Positions 18,902 to 27,675 of a DNA stretch of 64,000 nucleotides are shown piece after piece. The position numbers were made by a program, and so were the translations under genes. The notes below the pieces were generated by a model. That model did not search any database. It saw nothing but the letters and a program-made list of their open reading frames with translations, and was not told the DNA's origin. The stretch lies in the NCBI GenBank assembly GCA_016718525.1, contig JADKDD010000001.1, positions 1,736,001 through 1,800,000 of the forward strand. The letters are read 5' to 3'. This DNA is from Rhodocyclaceae bacterium (lineage in GTDB: Bacteria > Pseudomonadota > Gammaproteobacteria > Burkholderiales > Rhodocyclaceae). How positions within the stretch are numbered: position 1 is the stretch's first letter; every line of letters starts with the position of its first letter.

Positions 18902-20263
18902 ATGGCAAAGAAACTTTTCATTCGTACCTTTGGATGCCAGATGAACGAATACGATTCTGACAAGATGGCCGACGTGTTGGCCGGCTCCGAAGGGGTCGAA
19001 AAGACCGACCGCCCGGAAGACGCGGACATCATTTTGTACAACACTTGCTCAGTGCGCGAAAACGCACAGGAGAAGGTGTTTCATGACCTCGGTCGCGTCC
19101 GTCATTTGAAATTGCTCAAGCCCGATCTGATCATCGGTGTCGGTGGTTGCGTCGCCAGCCAGGAAGGCGCCAACATCATTCGCCGAGCACCCTATGTTGA
19201 TCTTGTTTTCGGCCCGCAAACACTGCATCGCCTGCCACAGCTGATGCAAGCACGGCGGGATACAGGAAAGCCGCAAGTCGATATTTCGTTCCCCGAAATC
19301 GAGAAGTTTGACGCCCTGCCTCCGGCGCGTGTCGAAGGCAGTTCAGCATTCATTTCGATCATGGAGGGATGCTCCAAATATTGCACATTTTGCGTTGTGC
19401 CATACACGCGTGGGGAAGAGGTCTCGCGCCCGTTTGACGATGTAATGCAAGAAGCGGCAGGCATTGTGGCGCAGGGCATCCGCGAGATCACCTTGCTGGG
19501 GCAAAACGTCAATGCTTATCAGGGTCCGCTCGGCGACGAAACAGATGACGCCGCTGACCTGGCGTTTCTGATCGAATCCTTGGCGCAAATCGACGGCCTC
19601 GAACGAATTCGTTACACCACCTCGCATCCGCGCGAGGTTACCGCCCGGTTGATCGACACCTATCGCACCGTGCCAAAACTGGCGTCACACTTGCATCTTC
19701 CAGTTCAGGCTGGTTCGGACCGCATATTGGCAGCAATGAAACGTGGCTACACCGTCCTTGAATACAAATCGCTGGTAAAGAAACTGCGCGCCGCGCGACC
19801 GGATTTGTCCTTATCGTCGGACTTCATCGTTGGTTTCCCCGGCGAAACCGAGGATGACTTTGAAAAGACCATGCGTTTGATCGAGGAGATTGGCTTCGAT
19901 AACAGTTTCTCGTTCTTGTACAGCCCGCGCCCGGGAACACCGGCAGCGGACTTGAAGGACGAAACGCCGCAAGAAGTGAAATTGCGACGTCTGATGCGCT
20001 TACAAAAACACATTGAGGCCCATGCATTAAAAATCAGCGAGGCAATGGTGGGTAGCGTGCAACGGGTTCTGGTCGAAGGCCAGTCCAGAAAGGATGCCGG
20101 CGAACTCGCAGCGCGCACCGGAAACAACCGCGTAGTGAATTTTGCCGGCAATCCCCGCTTGATCGGCCACTTTACCGATGTCCGGATTACCAGAGCCCTG
20201 GCTCACAGCCTGCGCGGCGAAATCGTCACCGCCGATTCTGAAATGCCTGCCGTCAGCGCATGA
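18902..20263 (+). CDS. miaB: tRNA-2-methylthio-N6-dimethylallyladenosine synthase
   Basis: Radical-SAM methylthiotransferase that converts i6A37 to ms2i6A37 in tRNAs. With the start at ATG 18902 (MAKKLFIRTFGCQMNEYDSD) it has 453 aa. The N-terminal UPF0004 domain has Cys12, Cys49 and Cys83 for the auxiliary cluster; the radical-SAM motif CSKYCTFC has Cys157, Cys161 and Cys164; a C-terminal TRAM domain follows. A TTG six codons upstream is in frame but less likely. Stop overlaps the phoH start by 4 nt. First gene of the miaB-phoH-ybeY-corC-lnt run. Confidence 0.97.
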   Translation: MAKKLFIRTFGCQMNEYDSDKMADVLAGSEGVEKTDRPEDADIILYNTCSVRENAQEKVFHDLGRVRHLKLLKPDLIIGVGGCVASQEGANIIRRAPYVDLVFGPQTLHRLPQLMQARRDTGKPQVDISFPEIEKFDALPPARVEGSSAFISIMEGCSKYCTFCVVPYTRGEEVSRPFDDVMQEAAGIVAQGIREITLLGQNVNAYQGPLGDETDDAADLAFLIESLAQIDGLERIRYTTSHPREVTARLIDTYRTVPKLASHLHLPVQAGSDRILAAMKRGYTVLEYKSLVKKLRAARPDLSLSSDFIVGFPGETEDDFEKTMRLIEEIGFDNSFSFLYSPRPGTPAADLKDETPQEVKLRRLMRLQKHIEAHALKISEAMVGSVQRVLVEGQSRKDAGELAARTGNNRVVNFAGNPRLIGHFTDVRITRALAHSLRGEIVTADSEMPAVSA

Positions 20264-21243
20264 CTCATAACGCGTCGCTTCGGCATATCGATTTGACTTT
20301 ACTGCCTTTGGATAACACACGACTACAAAATCTCTGTGGCCCGCTGGACGAGAATTTGAGGCAGATCGAAAGCGCATTTGATGTCAGTATTTCGCGACGC
20401 GGAGAGCATTGCCGCATCAGTGGCAACCTTGCCCAAGTCAGGCTTGGCGAACAGGCGCTGACACACTTTTACCAGCTTGCCGGCAAACCCTTGCCGATTG
20501 AGGCCGTACAACTGGACTTGATTGAACTGGCGCGAAGGGATACTCAAACCAAGCGTGCAGATGTGCAGAGCGGAGTTGCCCCCGCGTTGCTCACCCGGAA
20601 ATCCGGACTACACGGCAGAACACCGAACCAGGTTCACTACCTGCAGCAGATTCAAGCCCACGACATTACCTTTGGTGTTGGCCCCGCCGGGACGGGTAAA
20701 ACTTATCTGGCTGTCGCGGCCGCTGTTGACGCGTTTGAGCGTGAACTGGTTAGCCGTATCGTGTTGGTCCGGCCAGCGGTCGAGGCTGGAGAACGTCTTG
20801 GATTCCTGCCTGGCGATTTGGCGCAAAAGGTAGATCCGTACCTGAGGCCGCTTTACGACGCTTTGTACGAGTTGATGGGCTTCGAGAAAGTGACGAAACT
20901 TTTTGAAAAACAGTCAATCGAGATCGCACCACTCGCCTACATGCGCGGGCGGACACTGAGTCATGCTTTCGTCATTCTTGACGAGGCACAAAACACGACG
21001 CCTGAGCAGATGAAAATGTTTCTGACCCGTATCGGTATTGGCGCCAGAGCAGTCATCACCGGGGACGTGACGCAGATAGATTTGCCGCGTGGCCACCGCT
21101 CCGGATTGATTGAGGCGCGACAAATTCTGCATGGCGTGCGCGGCCTGGCGTTTGTCGATTTCAACGCATCGGATGTAGTACGTCATCCATTGGTCGCAAG
21201 GATCGTAGAAGCTTACGAGCAGCATGGCCAGGTCAAGCCCTGA
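20260..21243 (+). CDS. ybeZ: PhoH-like ATPase (YbeZ)
   Basis: PhoH-family ATPase, usually encoded with YbeY and linked to ribosome and RNA quality control. 327 aa. A KH-like N-terminal segment (ENLRQIESAFDVSISRRGEHCRISG) precedes the Walker A GPAGTGKT (141-148) and Walker B FVILDEAQNTTPEQMKMFLTR, which is the PhoH signature. ATGA overlap with miaB and 20-nt overlap with ybeY imply translational coupling. Confidence 0.95.
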   Translation: MTHNASLRHIDLTLLPLDNTRLQNLCGPLDENLRQIESAFDVSISRRGEHCRISGNLAQVRLGEQALTHFYQLAGKPLPIEAVQLDLIELARRDTQTKRADVQSGVAPALLTRKSGLHGRTPNQVHYLQQIQAHDITFGVGPAGTGKTYLAVAAAVDAFERELVSRIVLVRPAVEAGERLGFLPGDLAQKVDPYLRPLYDALYELMGFEKVTKLFEKQSIEIAPLAYMRGRTLSHAFVILDEAQNTTPEQMKMFLTRIGIGARAVITGDVTQIDLPRGHRSGLIEARQILHGVRGLAFVDFNASDVVRHPLVARIVEAYEQHGQVKP

Positions 21244-21706
21244 ACTGACGTCACGCCGCGGCAAGGGGCGGTTACCGGATTTGACGCTGAACGTCCAATA
21301 CCCTGGTGGCAGCGACGACGCACCTTCGCGCAGTGACGTCCGCCGGTGGGTGCGCGCGACCTGTACCACGCCGGCAGTGGTGACCGTGCGATTTGTCGAC
21401 GAAATTGAAGCGCAGACCCTAAACGCCAGCTATCGCGACAAGGATTACGCAACCAACGTGCTCTCTTTTCCTTACACCAGCGGCGGGCTTCTGGCTGGTG
21501 ATTTGGTGTTATGCAAAGCGGTGGTCGCCCGCGAAGCACTGGCGCAACGCAAGTTGCTAAATGCGCATTACGCTCACCTGGTGGTCCATGGTCTGCTACA
21601 TTTGCAGGGCTTTGACCATGAACGCAGTGCCAAGGACGCAAAAATTATGGAGGCGAAGGAAATCGAAATACTTGCCTCTCTGGAAATTTCCGACCCTTAC
21701 AATTGA
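21224..21706 (+). CDS. ybeY: Endoribonuclease YbeY
   Basis: Zinc endoribonuclease for 16S rRNA 3'-end maturation and ribosome quality control. 160 aa with the H3XH5XH metal motif, HGLLHLQGFDHE (His122, His126, His132), and the family segment YRDKDYATNVLSFPY. The ATG at 21224 lies inside the end of phoH; a shorter start would still keep the fold. Followed after 3 nt by corC. Confidence 0.96.
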   Translation: MARSSPELTSRRGKGRLPDLTLNVQYPGGSDDAPSRSDVRRWVRATCTTPAVVTVRFVDEIEAQTLNASYRDKDYATNVLSFPYTSGGLLAGDLVLCKAVVAREALAQRKLLNAHYAHLVVHGLLHLQGFDHERSAKDAKIMEAKEIEILASLEISDPYN

Positions 21707-21709
21707 ACA

Positions 21710-22567
21710 ATGGACCCTTCCCCCAGTCGCCAGACCAGCATCCTTGAACGCCTCACCGCGCTGCTCCTGCGCGAACCAAAGGACCGCGAACAACTCACCC
21801 TGATTCTGCGCGGCGCCTTTGAACATCACCTGATGGATGCAGACGCCTTGTCGATCATCGAGGGCGCGTTGGCGGTTTCCGACATGGCGGTGCGGGACAT
21901 CATGGTGCCGCGCGCACAAGTTGATGCAATCAACATCAATGATCCTCCGGAAAAAATAGTTGAGGTGGTCATAGCGGCGACGCATTCGCGCTTTCCGGCG
22001 GTAGGCGAGAGCCGCGACGATGTGATCGGCATTCTGTTGGCCAAAGACCTGCTCCGTTACGTCGCAGGCAAAGAGTTCGATTTGCGCGATGCATTGCGAC
22101 CGGCAGTGTTTGTGCCGGAAGCAAAGCGTCTGAATGTACTGCTGCGTGAGTTTCGTGCCAGCCGCAATCACATGGCCATCGTGGTCGACGAATATGGTGG
22201 CGTGGCTGGTTTGGTGACGATTGAAGACGTGCTCGAGCAGATTGTCGGTGAAATCGAAGATGAATTTGATTTCGATGAAACCGAAGCCAATATCGTGACC
22301 GATAACAGTGGTCGCTTCCGGGTCAAGGCAGCGACCGAAATCGCCGATTTCAACGAGGCATTCAATACCACGTTGAGTGATGAGCACTGCGATACCATCG
22401 GCGGCCTGGTGATTCATGAGCTTGGTCGCTTGCCCAAACGCAATGAACAGGTGACCATCGGCGGCCTGCGCATCCAGGTATTGCGAACTGATAGTCGACG
22501 GGTGCATACGCTGCTGGTCGACCCACAAAAGACACTGCCATTGGCTGACGAAACACCGGCTGGATGA
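21710..22567 (+). CDS. corC: CBS-domain transporter-associated protein, CorC/HlyC family
   Basis: 285 aa. The N-terminus (LTLILRGAFEHHLMDADALSIIEGAL) leads into VSDMAVRDIMVPRAQVDAI, the usual start of paired CBS domains, followed by HMAIVVDEYGGVAGLVTIEDVLEQIVGEIEDEFD and a C-terminal CorC_HlyC domain. Linked in the family to Mg/Co efflux, though the biochemical role is poorly settled. ATGA overlap with lnt. Confidence 0.93.
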   Translation: MDPSPSRQTSILERLTALLLREPKDREQLTLILRGAFEHHLMDADALSIIEGALAVSDMAVRDIMVPRAQVDAININDPPEKIVEVVIAATHSRFPAVGESRDDVIGILLAKDLLRYVAGKEFDLRDALRPAVFVPEAKRLNVLLREFRASRNHMAIVVDEYGGVAGLVTIEDVLEQIVGEIEDEFDFDETEANIVTDNSGRFRVKAATEIADFNEAFNTTLSDEHCDTIGGLVIHELGRLPKRNEQVTIGGLRIQVLRTDSRRVHTLLVDPQKTLPLADETPAG

Positions 22568-24063
22568 ACCTTGCGCCGTTAGCAGTGCGGTTGTCACTTG
22601 CGTTCGCCCTTGGCTGCCTGACTGTTACCGGTTTTGCGCCCTACGGCGTGTGGCCAGCACCAACTCTCACGCTTGCCTGTCTGTTTTTATTGTGGCGAGG
22701 GGTATCGTCTGCAAGCCATGCCGCGCTCCTTGGTCTGGCCTGGGGGCTGGGTTGTTTCGGCATCGGTGTGTCATGGGTTTACGTTAGTCTGTCGCAGTTC
22801 TCCGGCTTGGCACCGGCACTCTCAGTATCGGCGACAATCCTGTTTTGCCTCTATCTAGCGCTCTACCCGGCGCTCGCCGGTGCCTTGTTTGCGCGCGGGC
22901 GCAGCGCTGAATCCAGCTCAAATTGGCGGGATATTTTGCTGTTCGCCGGGCTTTGGACGCTCAGCGAATGGTTGCGTGGCAATCTGCTCACCGGCTTCCC
23001 GTGGCTGAGCGTCGGCTACAGTCAAAGTCCGCCAAGCTCGTTGGCCGGATACGCCTCAGTTGTCGGGGTATATGGGGTTTCGACCACTGTCGCCTTGACC
23101 GGTGCCTTGGCTGCAATTGGCTGGCGCTCGGTTCGGCATATTGCGCTGATTTTGATCATCGTTGCCATCGGCGCAGTATTGGCGCGAATGGACTGGACCA
23201 CGCCCTATGGCAAGCCGCTTTCAGTGAATTTGTTGCAAGGCAATGTGCCGCAGGATATCAAATGGAGTCCGCAACAAATCGCATTCTCCGTGCAAACCTA
23301 TGTCAGCTTGGCGACGCAAGAAACCGACCAGCGCGCAGCCGCACTGACCGTGCTGCCGGAGACCGCGCTACCGCTGTTTTTGAATACGGTGCCCGAGAAC
23401 GTACTGCGTGCGCTGACCAAGCACGGCGACGCGCTGATGGGCGTCCCGGTGGCGACCAGCAATGGCGGCTATGCCAACGCCGCGGTGGCGATTTCGCCAA
23501 CACTGACAATGCAGGCCTATGCCAAACGCCATTTAGTACCGTTTGGTGAATACGCGCCACCCGGTTTCGATTGGTTTTTCAAGTGGTTGCGGATTCCGAT
23601 GTCGGGGTTTAGCGCCGGCCAGGATTCGCCGCTGCCGATGAGTATTGCCGATCAGCGCATCTCACCGAACATTTGCTACGAGGATTTATTCGGCGAGGAA
23701 CTGCTCTACGCCTTGCCGCAAGCCACACTGTTACTGAACATGTCCAATACGGCGTGGTTCGGCGATTCCCTCGCGCAACCCCAGCACCTCCAAATTTCGC
23801 AAATGCGGGCGCTTGAAACCGGGCGCGTGATGCTGCGCGCAACCAATACCGGAATGACCGCCATGGTCCTGCCAAATGGCACGGTGGCAGCTCAATTGCC
23901 GCCGTTTGCCCGCGGTGTGTTGCGGGTCGAGGCGCAAGGCTACAGTGGGCTAACCCCTTACGCGAAGTGGGGCAATCTGTTGATCTTGCTCTTGTCCATC
24001 GGCGCCACGCTACCGGCAGTGTGGCAGCGACGCAAACCGCAGCAGGAGAGCTCAAGCCGTTAG
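22564..24063 (+). CDS. lnt: Apolipoprotein N-acyltransferase
   Basis: Inner-membrane enzyme that N-acylates the lipid-modified Cys of lipoproteins. 499 aa. Six or so N-terminal membrane segments begin at LAVRLSLAFALGCLTVTGFAPYG. The nitrilase domain shows the catalytic triad regions: VLPETALPL (Glu), YAKRHLVPFGEYAP (Lys) and ISPNICYEDLFGEE (Cys). A last membrane segment is near the C-terminus. The conserved YGVWPAPTL segment near residue 27 is encoded by DNA that matches the dispersed repeat in antisense, with one core mismatch. Confidence 0.95.
   Translation: MNLAPLAVRLSLAFALGCLTVTGFAPYGVWPAPTLTLACLFLLWRGVSSASHAALLGLAWGLGCFGIGVSWVYVSLSQFSGLAPALSVSATILFCLYLALYPALAGALFARGRSAESSSNWRDILLFAGLWTLSEWLRGNLLTGFPWLSVGYSQSPPSSLAGYASVVGVYGVSTTVALTGALAAIGWRSVRHIALILIIVAIGAVLARMDWTTPYGKPLSVNLLQGNVPQDIKWSPQQIAFSVQTYVSLATQETDQRAAALTVLPETALPLFLNTVPENVLRALTKHGDALMGVPVATSNGGYANAAVAISPTLTMQAYAKRHLVPFGEYAPPGFDWFFKWLRIPMSGFSAGQDSPLPMSIADQRISPNICYEDLFGEELLYALPQATLLLNMSNTAWFGDSLAQPQHLQISQMRALETGRVMLRATNTGMTAMVLPNGTVAAQLPPFARGVLRVEAQGYSGLTPYAKWGNLLILLLSIGATLPAVWQRRKPQQESSSR
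22641..22665 (-). repeat. Dispersed repeat match inside lnt
   Basis: Minus strand reads GAGTTGGTGCTGG then CCACACGCCGTAG; one mismatch in the core (C to G at its first base). Here the repeat is read antisense as YGVWPAPT. That segment is normal-looking for Lnt, so convergence by chance is possible. Confidence 0.5.
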
Positions 24064-24101
24064 AATTCGGGCTTCACTATTGCCTCACCGCCGGAGTTTT
24101 G

Positions 24102-25004
24102 ATGTCAGTGCAGCAAAAAAAACCAAGTTTCCAGGAATCCATATTGCGCCTGCATGACTTTTGGAATGCGCAAGGCTGCGCCCTGCTTCAACCCTATGAC
24201 ATCGAAGTCGGCGCCGGCACCTTTCACACCGCGACGTTTCTGCGCGCGATCGGCCCCGAGCCATGGCGCGCGGCCTACGTGCAGCCTTCGCGGCGTCCGA
24301 AAGACGGTCGCTACGGCGAAAACCCGAACCGACTGCAGCACTACTATCAATATCAGGTGGTGCTCAAACCCTCACCCGACAACATTCAGGAACTCTATCT
24401 CGACAGCCTGCGCGCGCTGGGAATCAATACGGCTGAACATGACATTCGTTTCGTCGAGGACGACTGGGAATCCCCCACGCTGGGCGCTTGGGGATTGGGT
24501 TGGGAAGTCTGGCTGGACGGCATGGAAGTCACCCAGTTCACCTATTTTCAGGAGGTCGGTTCGCTGACCTGCAAGCCGGTGCTCGGTGAAATTACCTACG
24601 GCATTGAGCGCCTCGCGATGTACTTGCAAGGTGTTGACAGCGTCTATGACTTGATCTGGGCGCCAGGTGTCACCTACGGCGACGTGTATCACCAGAACGA
24701 AGTCGAGCAATCAACGTACAACTTTGAGCATTCGGACGTTGAATGGCTGTTCGCCCAGTTCGCCAAGTTTGAATCAGAAGCCAAGCGGCTGATCGGGCTT
24801 GGCCTGCCGCTGCCCGGCTACGAGATGGTGATGAAGGCCTCGCACAGCTTCAACCTGCTCGACGCCCGTGGCGCAATTTCGGTGACCGAACGCGCCGCCT
24901 ATATCGGCCGCGTGCGGGCGCTGTCGCGCGAAGTTGCGCAAGCCTATTACGATTCGCGTGAACGTTTGGGATTCCCGATGCTTAAGGAAACCAAACATGC
25001 GTGA
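24102..25004 (+). CDS. glyQ: Glycyl-tRNA synthetase alpha subunit
   Basis: Catalytic subunit of the tetrameric (alpha2beta2) glycyl-tRNA synthetase. Start at ATG 24102 (MSVQQKKPSFQESILRLHDF), with GGAG 6 nt upstream; the open frame runs farther into lnt. 300 aa, the normal length. Contains QGCALLQPYDIEVGAGTFHTATFLR in part and the QPSRRPKDGRYGENPNR block conserved in all GlyQ. Its stop overlaps the glyS start (ATGCGTGA). Confidence 0.97.
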   Translation: MSVQQKKPSFQESILRLHDFWNAQGCALLQPYDIEVGAGTFHTATFLRAIGPEPWRAAYVQPSRRPKDGRYGENPNRLQHYYQYQVVLKPSPDNIQELYLDSLRALGINTAEHDIRFVEDDWESPTLGAWGLGWEVWLDGMEVTQFTYFQEVGSLTCKPVLGEITYGIERLAMYLQGVDSVYDLIWAPGVTYGDVYHQNEVEQSTYNFEHSDVEWLFAQFAKFESEAKRLIGLGLPLPGYEMVMKASHSFNLLDARGAISVTERAAYIGRVRALSREVAQAYYDSRERLGFPMLKETKHA

Positions 25005-27126
25005 TACCTTGCTGATTGAATTATTGGCCGAAGAACTACCGCCGAAATCACTGGCAAAGCTTGGACTGGCGTTGCGTGAGCAAATGCAAAAATCCCTCGC
25101 GGATGCCGGTTTTATCGAGAGCGGGAACCAAGGCCATTGGTATGCCACGCCGCGCCGATTGGCGGTGCAATTTGCCGATTGTTTGGCCACTCAGCCTGAT
25201 CGCGTGGTTGAGAAAAAGGGTCCCTCCGTCAGCTCGGGGTTGGTTTCATCAGTTGGTGCTGTGGCTCTGCATGGCGGGATGTCGGCTTCGCCGAGCGCCA
25301 GCACGCCGTCAAAGGCGCTTGAAGGCTTTATGCGCTCGGCCGGAGTGACCTTCGACCAACTCGAACGGGTCAGCGACGGTAAAGCGGAATACTTCGTCGC
25401 CCGCCAACACAAGACTGGTGAAACACTTGCCGTGCATTTGCCGACGATGATAGAAGTGGCGTTGAAGAAATTGCCAATAGCCAAGTTCATGCGTTGGGGC
25501 GACGGCGATGCGCAGTTCGTGCGTCCGGTCCACGGTTTGGTTCTGCTGCATGGCAACAACGTGTTACGCGGCAGCGTGCTTGGCTTGCCCGCCGGCAATA
25601 CCACCCGCGGTCACCGATTCATGAGTCAAGGCGAAATCACCATCAATCACGCCGACGATTACGCGAGGACTCTGGAGACGAAGGGCAATGTCATTGCCGA
25701 CTTTGCCGCTCGTCGCGCCATGATTGCAGAACAGTTGGCGACTGTCGCCGCCGACCTTGGACTGCAGTTCATTGACGACGTCGCGTTGCTCGACGAAGTC
25801 ACCGCGCTGGTCGAGCATCCGACTGTTTATTCGGCCCGATTCGATTCCGAGTTTCTTGTCGTGCCGCAGGAGTGCCTGATTCTCACAATGAAGGCAAACC
25901 AAAAGTATTTCCCCTTGATGCGCGACGGCAAGCTGAGCAATCACTTCCTTGTCGTCTCAAACATGCAGGTAAGTGACCCAAGCAACATCGTCGGCGGTAA
26001 TGAGCGTGTGGTGCGGCCACGCCTGGCAGACGCCAAATTTTTCTTCGAGACCGACAAAAAAGCCACACTCTTTAGTCGCGTCGAAAAGTTGGATCGTATT
26101 GTTTATCACAACAAACTCGGCAGTCAGGGCGAACGCGTGAAACGCTTGGTGGCACTGACCGGCCAGATTGCCACGATGCTTGGTGGCGATGCATCAATGG
26201 TCGCAGATAGCCAGCGTGCAGCACTTTTGGCCAAGGCCGACTTGGTCACCGACATGGTCGGTGAGTTCCCTGAATTGCAGGGCATCATGGGCCGCTACTA
26301 CGCCCTCGCCGATGGCGAAAATGGCGTGGTCGCCGAGGCAATCAAGGATCACTACCATCCACGTGGCGCTGGCGATACGCTGCCACAAGGCAAGGTCGCC
26401 TGCGCGGTTGCGCTAGCCGAAAGACTCGATCTGCTCGCCGGCATGTTCGGCGTCGGGCAAATTCCGACCGGCGATAAGGATCCTTTTGCGCTGCGGCGCG
26501 CAGCCTTGGGCGTGCTGCGAATTCTGATTGAGCATCGCCTGTCGCTCGATCTGAACGATCTGATCATTGCCGCTGTAAAGCTTCAGCCGACGGGTGTCGG
26601 TGATGCCGGAACCGACATCCTGATGTTCGCCTTTGATCGACTCCGCGCCTACCTGCGCGATAGTGGCTACTCACCGTCGGAGGTCGACGCCGTTGTTTCC
26701 AAACAGTCTGTGCGTCTGGATCTGGTGATTGAGCAACTCGCTGCTATCCGCGAGTTCATGCAATTGCCTGAAGCTGAAAGCCTGACCAGTGCCAATAAAC
26801 GTGTGGCCAATATTTTGCGGAAGGCCGAGGAAGCGGGAGAAAGTTTTGTTAATTCGGATGCCTCATTGCTTTCTGAGCCGGCAGAATTGGAACTCAATGC
26901 TGCGTTGAATGCGGCCAAACCAGTCGCCGAGGCACACTTTGCTGATGGCGACTTTTCTGCCTACCTGAAAGCATTTGCCGGACTCAAAGATCCCGTGGAT
27001 AAATTCTTCAAGGATGTCATGGTGATGAGTGATGATGTCGCGTTACGTCATGCACGACTGGCCTTGTTGAGCGGTCTCCATACGGCCATGAATCGTGTCG
27101 GAGAACTGTCGAAGCTCGCTACCTAA
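24997..27126 (+). CDS. glyS: Glycyl-tRNA synthetase beta subunit, with repeat-encoded insert
   Basis: Beta (tRNA-binding) subunit of glycyl-tRNA synthetase, 709 aa. Start at ATG 24997 (MRDTLLIELLAEELPPKSL), overlapping glyQ by 8 nt. Family blocks are TPRRLAVQF (51-59), QPDRVVEKKGP, RWGDGDAQFVRPVH, RGHRFM, VRPRLADAKFFFETD and GDKDPFALRRAALGVLRI. Between GPSVSS and PSKALEG, where E. coli GlyS has only about eight residues, this protein has an extra stretch of about 16 (residues 84-103, VGAVALHGGMSASPSAS). The extra DNA is a full-length copy of the dispersed repeat, inserted in frame. The rest of the gene is intact. Confidence 0.96.
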   Translation: MRDTLLIELLAEELPPKSLAKLGLALREQMQKSLADAGFIESGNQGHWYATPRRLAVQFADCLATQPDRVVEKKGPSVSSGLVSSVGAVALHGGMSASPSASTPSKALEGFMRSAGVTFDQLERVSDGKAEYFVARQHKTGETLAVHLPTMIEVALKKLPIAKFMRWGDGDAQFVRPVHGLVLLHGNNVLRGSVLGLPAGNTTRGHRFMSQGEITINHADDYARTLETKGNVIADFAARRAMIAEQLATVAADLGLQFIDDVALLDEVTALVEHPTVYSARFDSEFLVVPQECLILTMKANQKYFPLMRDGKLSNHFLVVSNMQVSDPSNIVGGNERVVRPRLADAKFFFETDKKATLFSRVEKLDRIVYHNKLGSQGERVKRLVALTGQIATMLGGDASMVADSQRAALLAKADLVTDMVGEFPELQGIMGRYYALADGENGVVAEAIKDHYHPRGAGDTLPQGKVACAVALAERLDLLAGMFGVGQIPTGDKDPFALRRAALGVLRILIEHRLSLDLNDLIIAAVKLQPTGVGDAGTDILMFAFDRLRAYLRDSGYSPSEVDAVVSKQSVRLDLVIEQLAAIREFMQLPEAESLTSANKRVANILRKAEEAGESFVNSDASLLSEPAELELNAALNAAKPVAEAHFADGDFSAYLKAFAGLKDPVDKFFKDVMVMSDDVALRHARLALLSGLHTAMNRVGELSKLAT
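25249..25315 (+). repeat. Long-form dispersed repeat inserted in glyS
   Basis: Starts with the exact core CAGTTGGTGCTG (25250-25261) and ends ACGCCGTCAAAGG. In between is a hairpin: TCGGC (25282-25286), loop TTC, GCCGA (25290-25294), with outer pairs GGCG (25273-25276) and CGCC (25296-25299). The stem has G-C/C-G swaps relative to the copy at 43000, keeping pairing. Encodes SVGAVALHGGMSASPSASTPSK. Confidence 0.85.
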
Positions 27127-27129
27127 AAA

Positions 27130-27675
27130 ATGAAACTTGTCATCCTCGACCGCGACGGTGTGATCAATCAAGACTCCGACCAATACATCAAGTCGCCAGA
27201 GGAATGGAAGCCGATAGCCGGTAGTCTCGAAGCGATCGCACTGCTCAACCAGGCGGGATATCGAGTCGTCGTATGCACTAATCAATCCGGGATCGGGCGC
27301 GGACTGTTCGAAATGGACACGCTAAATGCCATCCACGACAAGATGATCCGTGCTCTGGCAGTGTTGGGTGGGCATATTGATGCAGTATTCTTTTGCCCGC
27401 ACACCGTGACAGATGAATGCGAGTGCCGTAAACCCAAACCCGGCATGTTCCACGAAATTGAGGCCCGCTTCAATGTCTCTCTGGAAAACGTTCCCGCGAT
27501 TGGTGATAGTCTGCGCGACCTGCAAGTCGCCGCCGCTGTTGGTGCCAAACCAATGCTGGTGCTGACAGGAAAGGGCAAGAAAACTGCGTCTGACCCTGAA
27601 TTGCCACGCAACATGCCCAGCTACCCGGACTTGGCTGCGGCGGTTGCTCAGATCATCAAAAGCAATCCCTCGTGA
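27130..27675 (+). CDS. gmhB: D-glycero-beta-D-manno-heptose-1,7-bisphosphate 7-phosphatase
   Basis: HAD-superfamily phosphatase of ADP-heptose (LPS inner core) synthesis. 181 aa. DRDG near the N-terminus gives the nucleophile Asp7 and acid Asp9. TNQSGIGRG (50-58) is typical, and the zinc site CPHTVTDECEC (Cys89, His91, Cys97, Cys99) distinguishes GmhB from histidinol-phosphatases. GDSLRDLQVAAAVGAKP is motif III/IV. Starts 3 nt after glyS and its stop overlaps the next gene. Confidence 0.93.
   Translation: MKLVILDRDGVINQDSDQYIKSPEEWKPIAGSLEAIALLNQAGYRVVVCTNQSGIGRGLFEMDTLNAIHDKMIRALAVLGGHIDAVFFCPHTVTDECECRKPKPGMFHEIEARFNVSLENVPAIGDSLRDLQVAAAVGAKPMLVLTGKGKKTASDPELPRNMPSYPDLAAAVAQIIKSNPS

Noticed and set aside
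24291..24345. CCTTCGCGG in glyQ as a hairpin-type repeat
   Set aside because: It encodes the universally conserved QPSRRPKDGRYGENPNR and lacks the core and tail.
27540..27575. GCTGGTGCTGACAGGA in gmhB resembling the repeat at 37647
   Set aside because: The protein segment KPMLVLTGKGKK is the normal GmhB sequence and the core is not matched.
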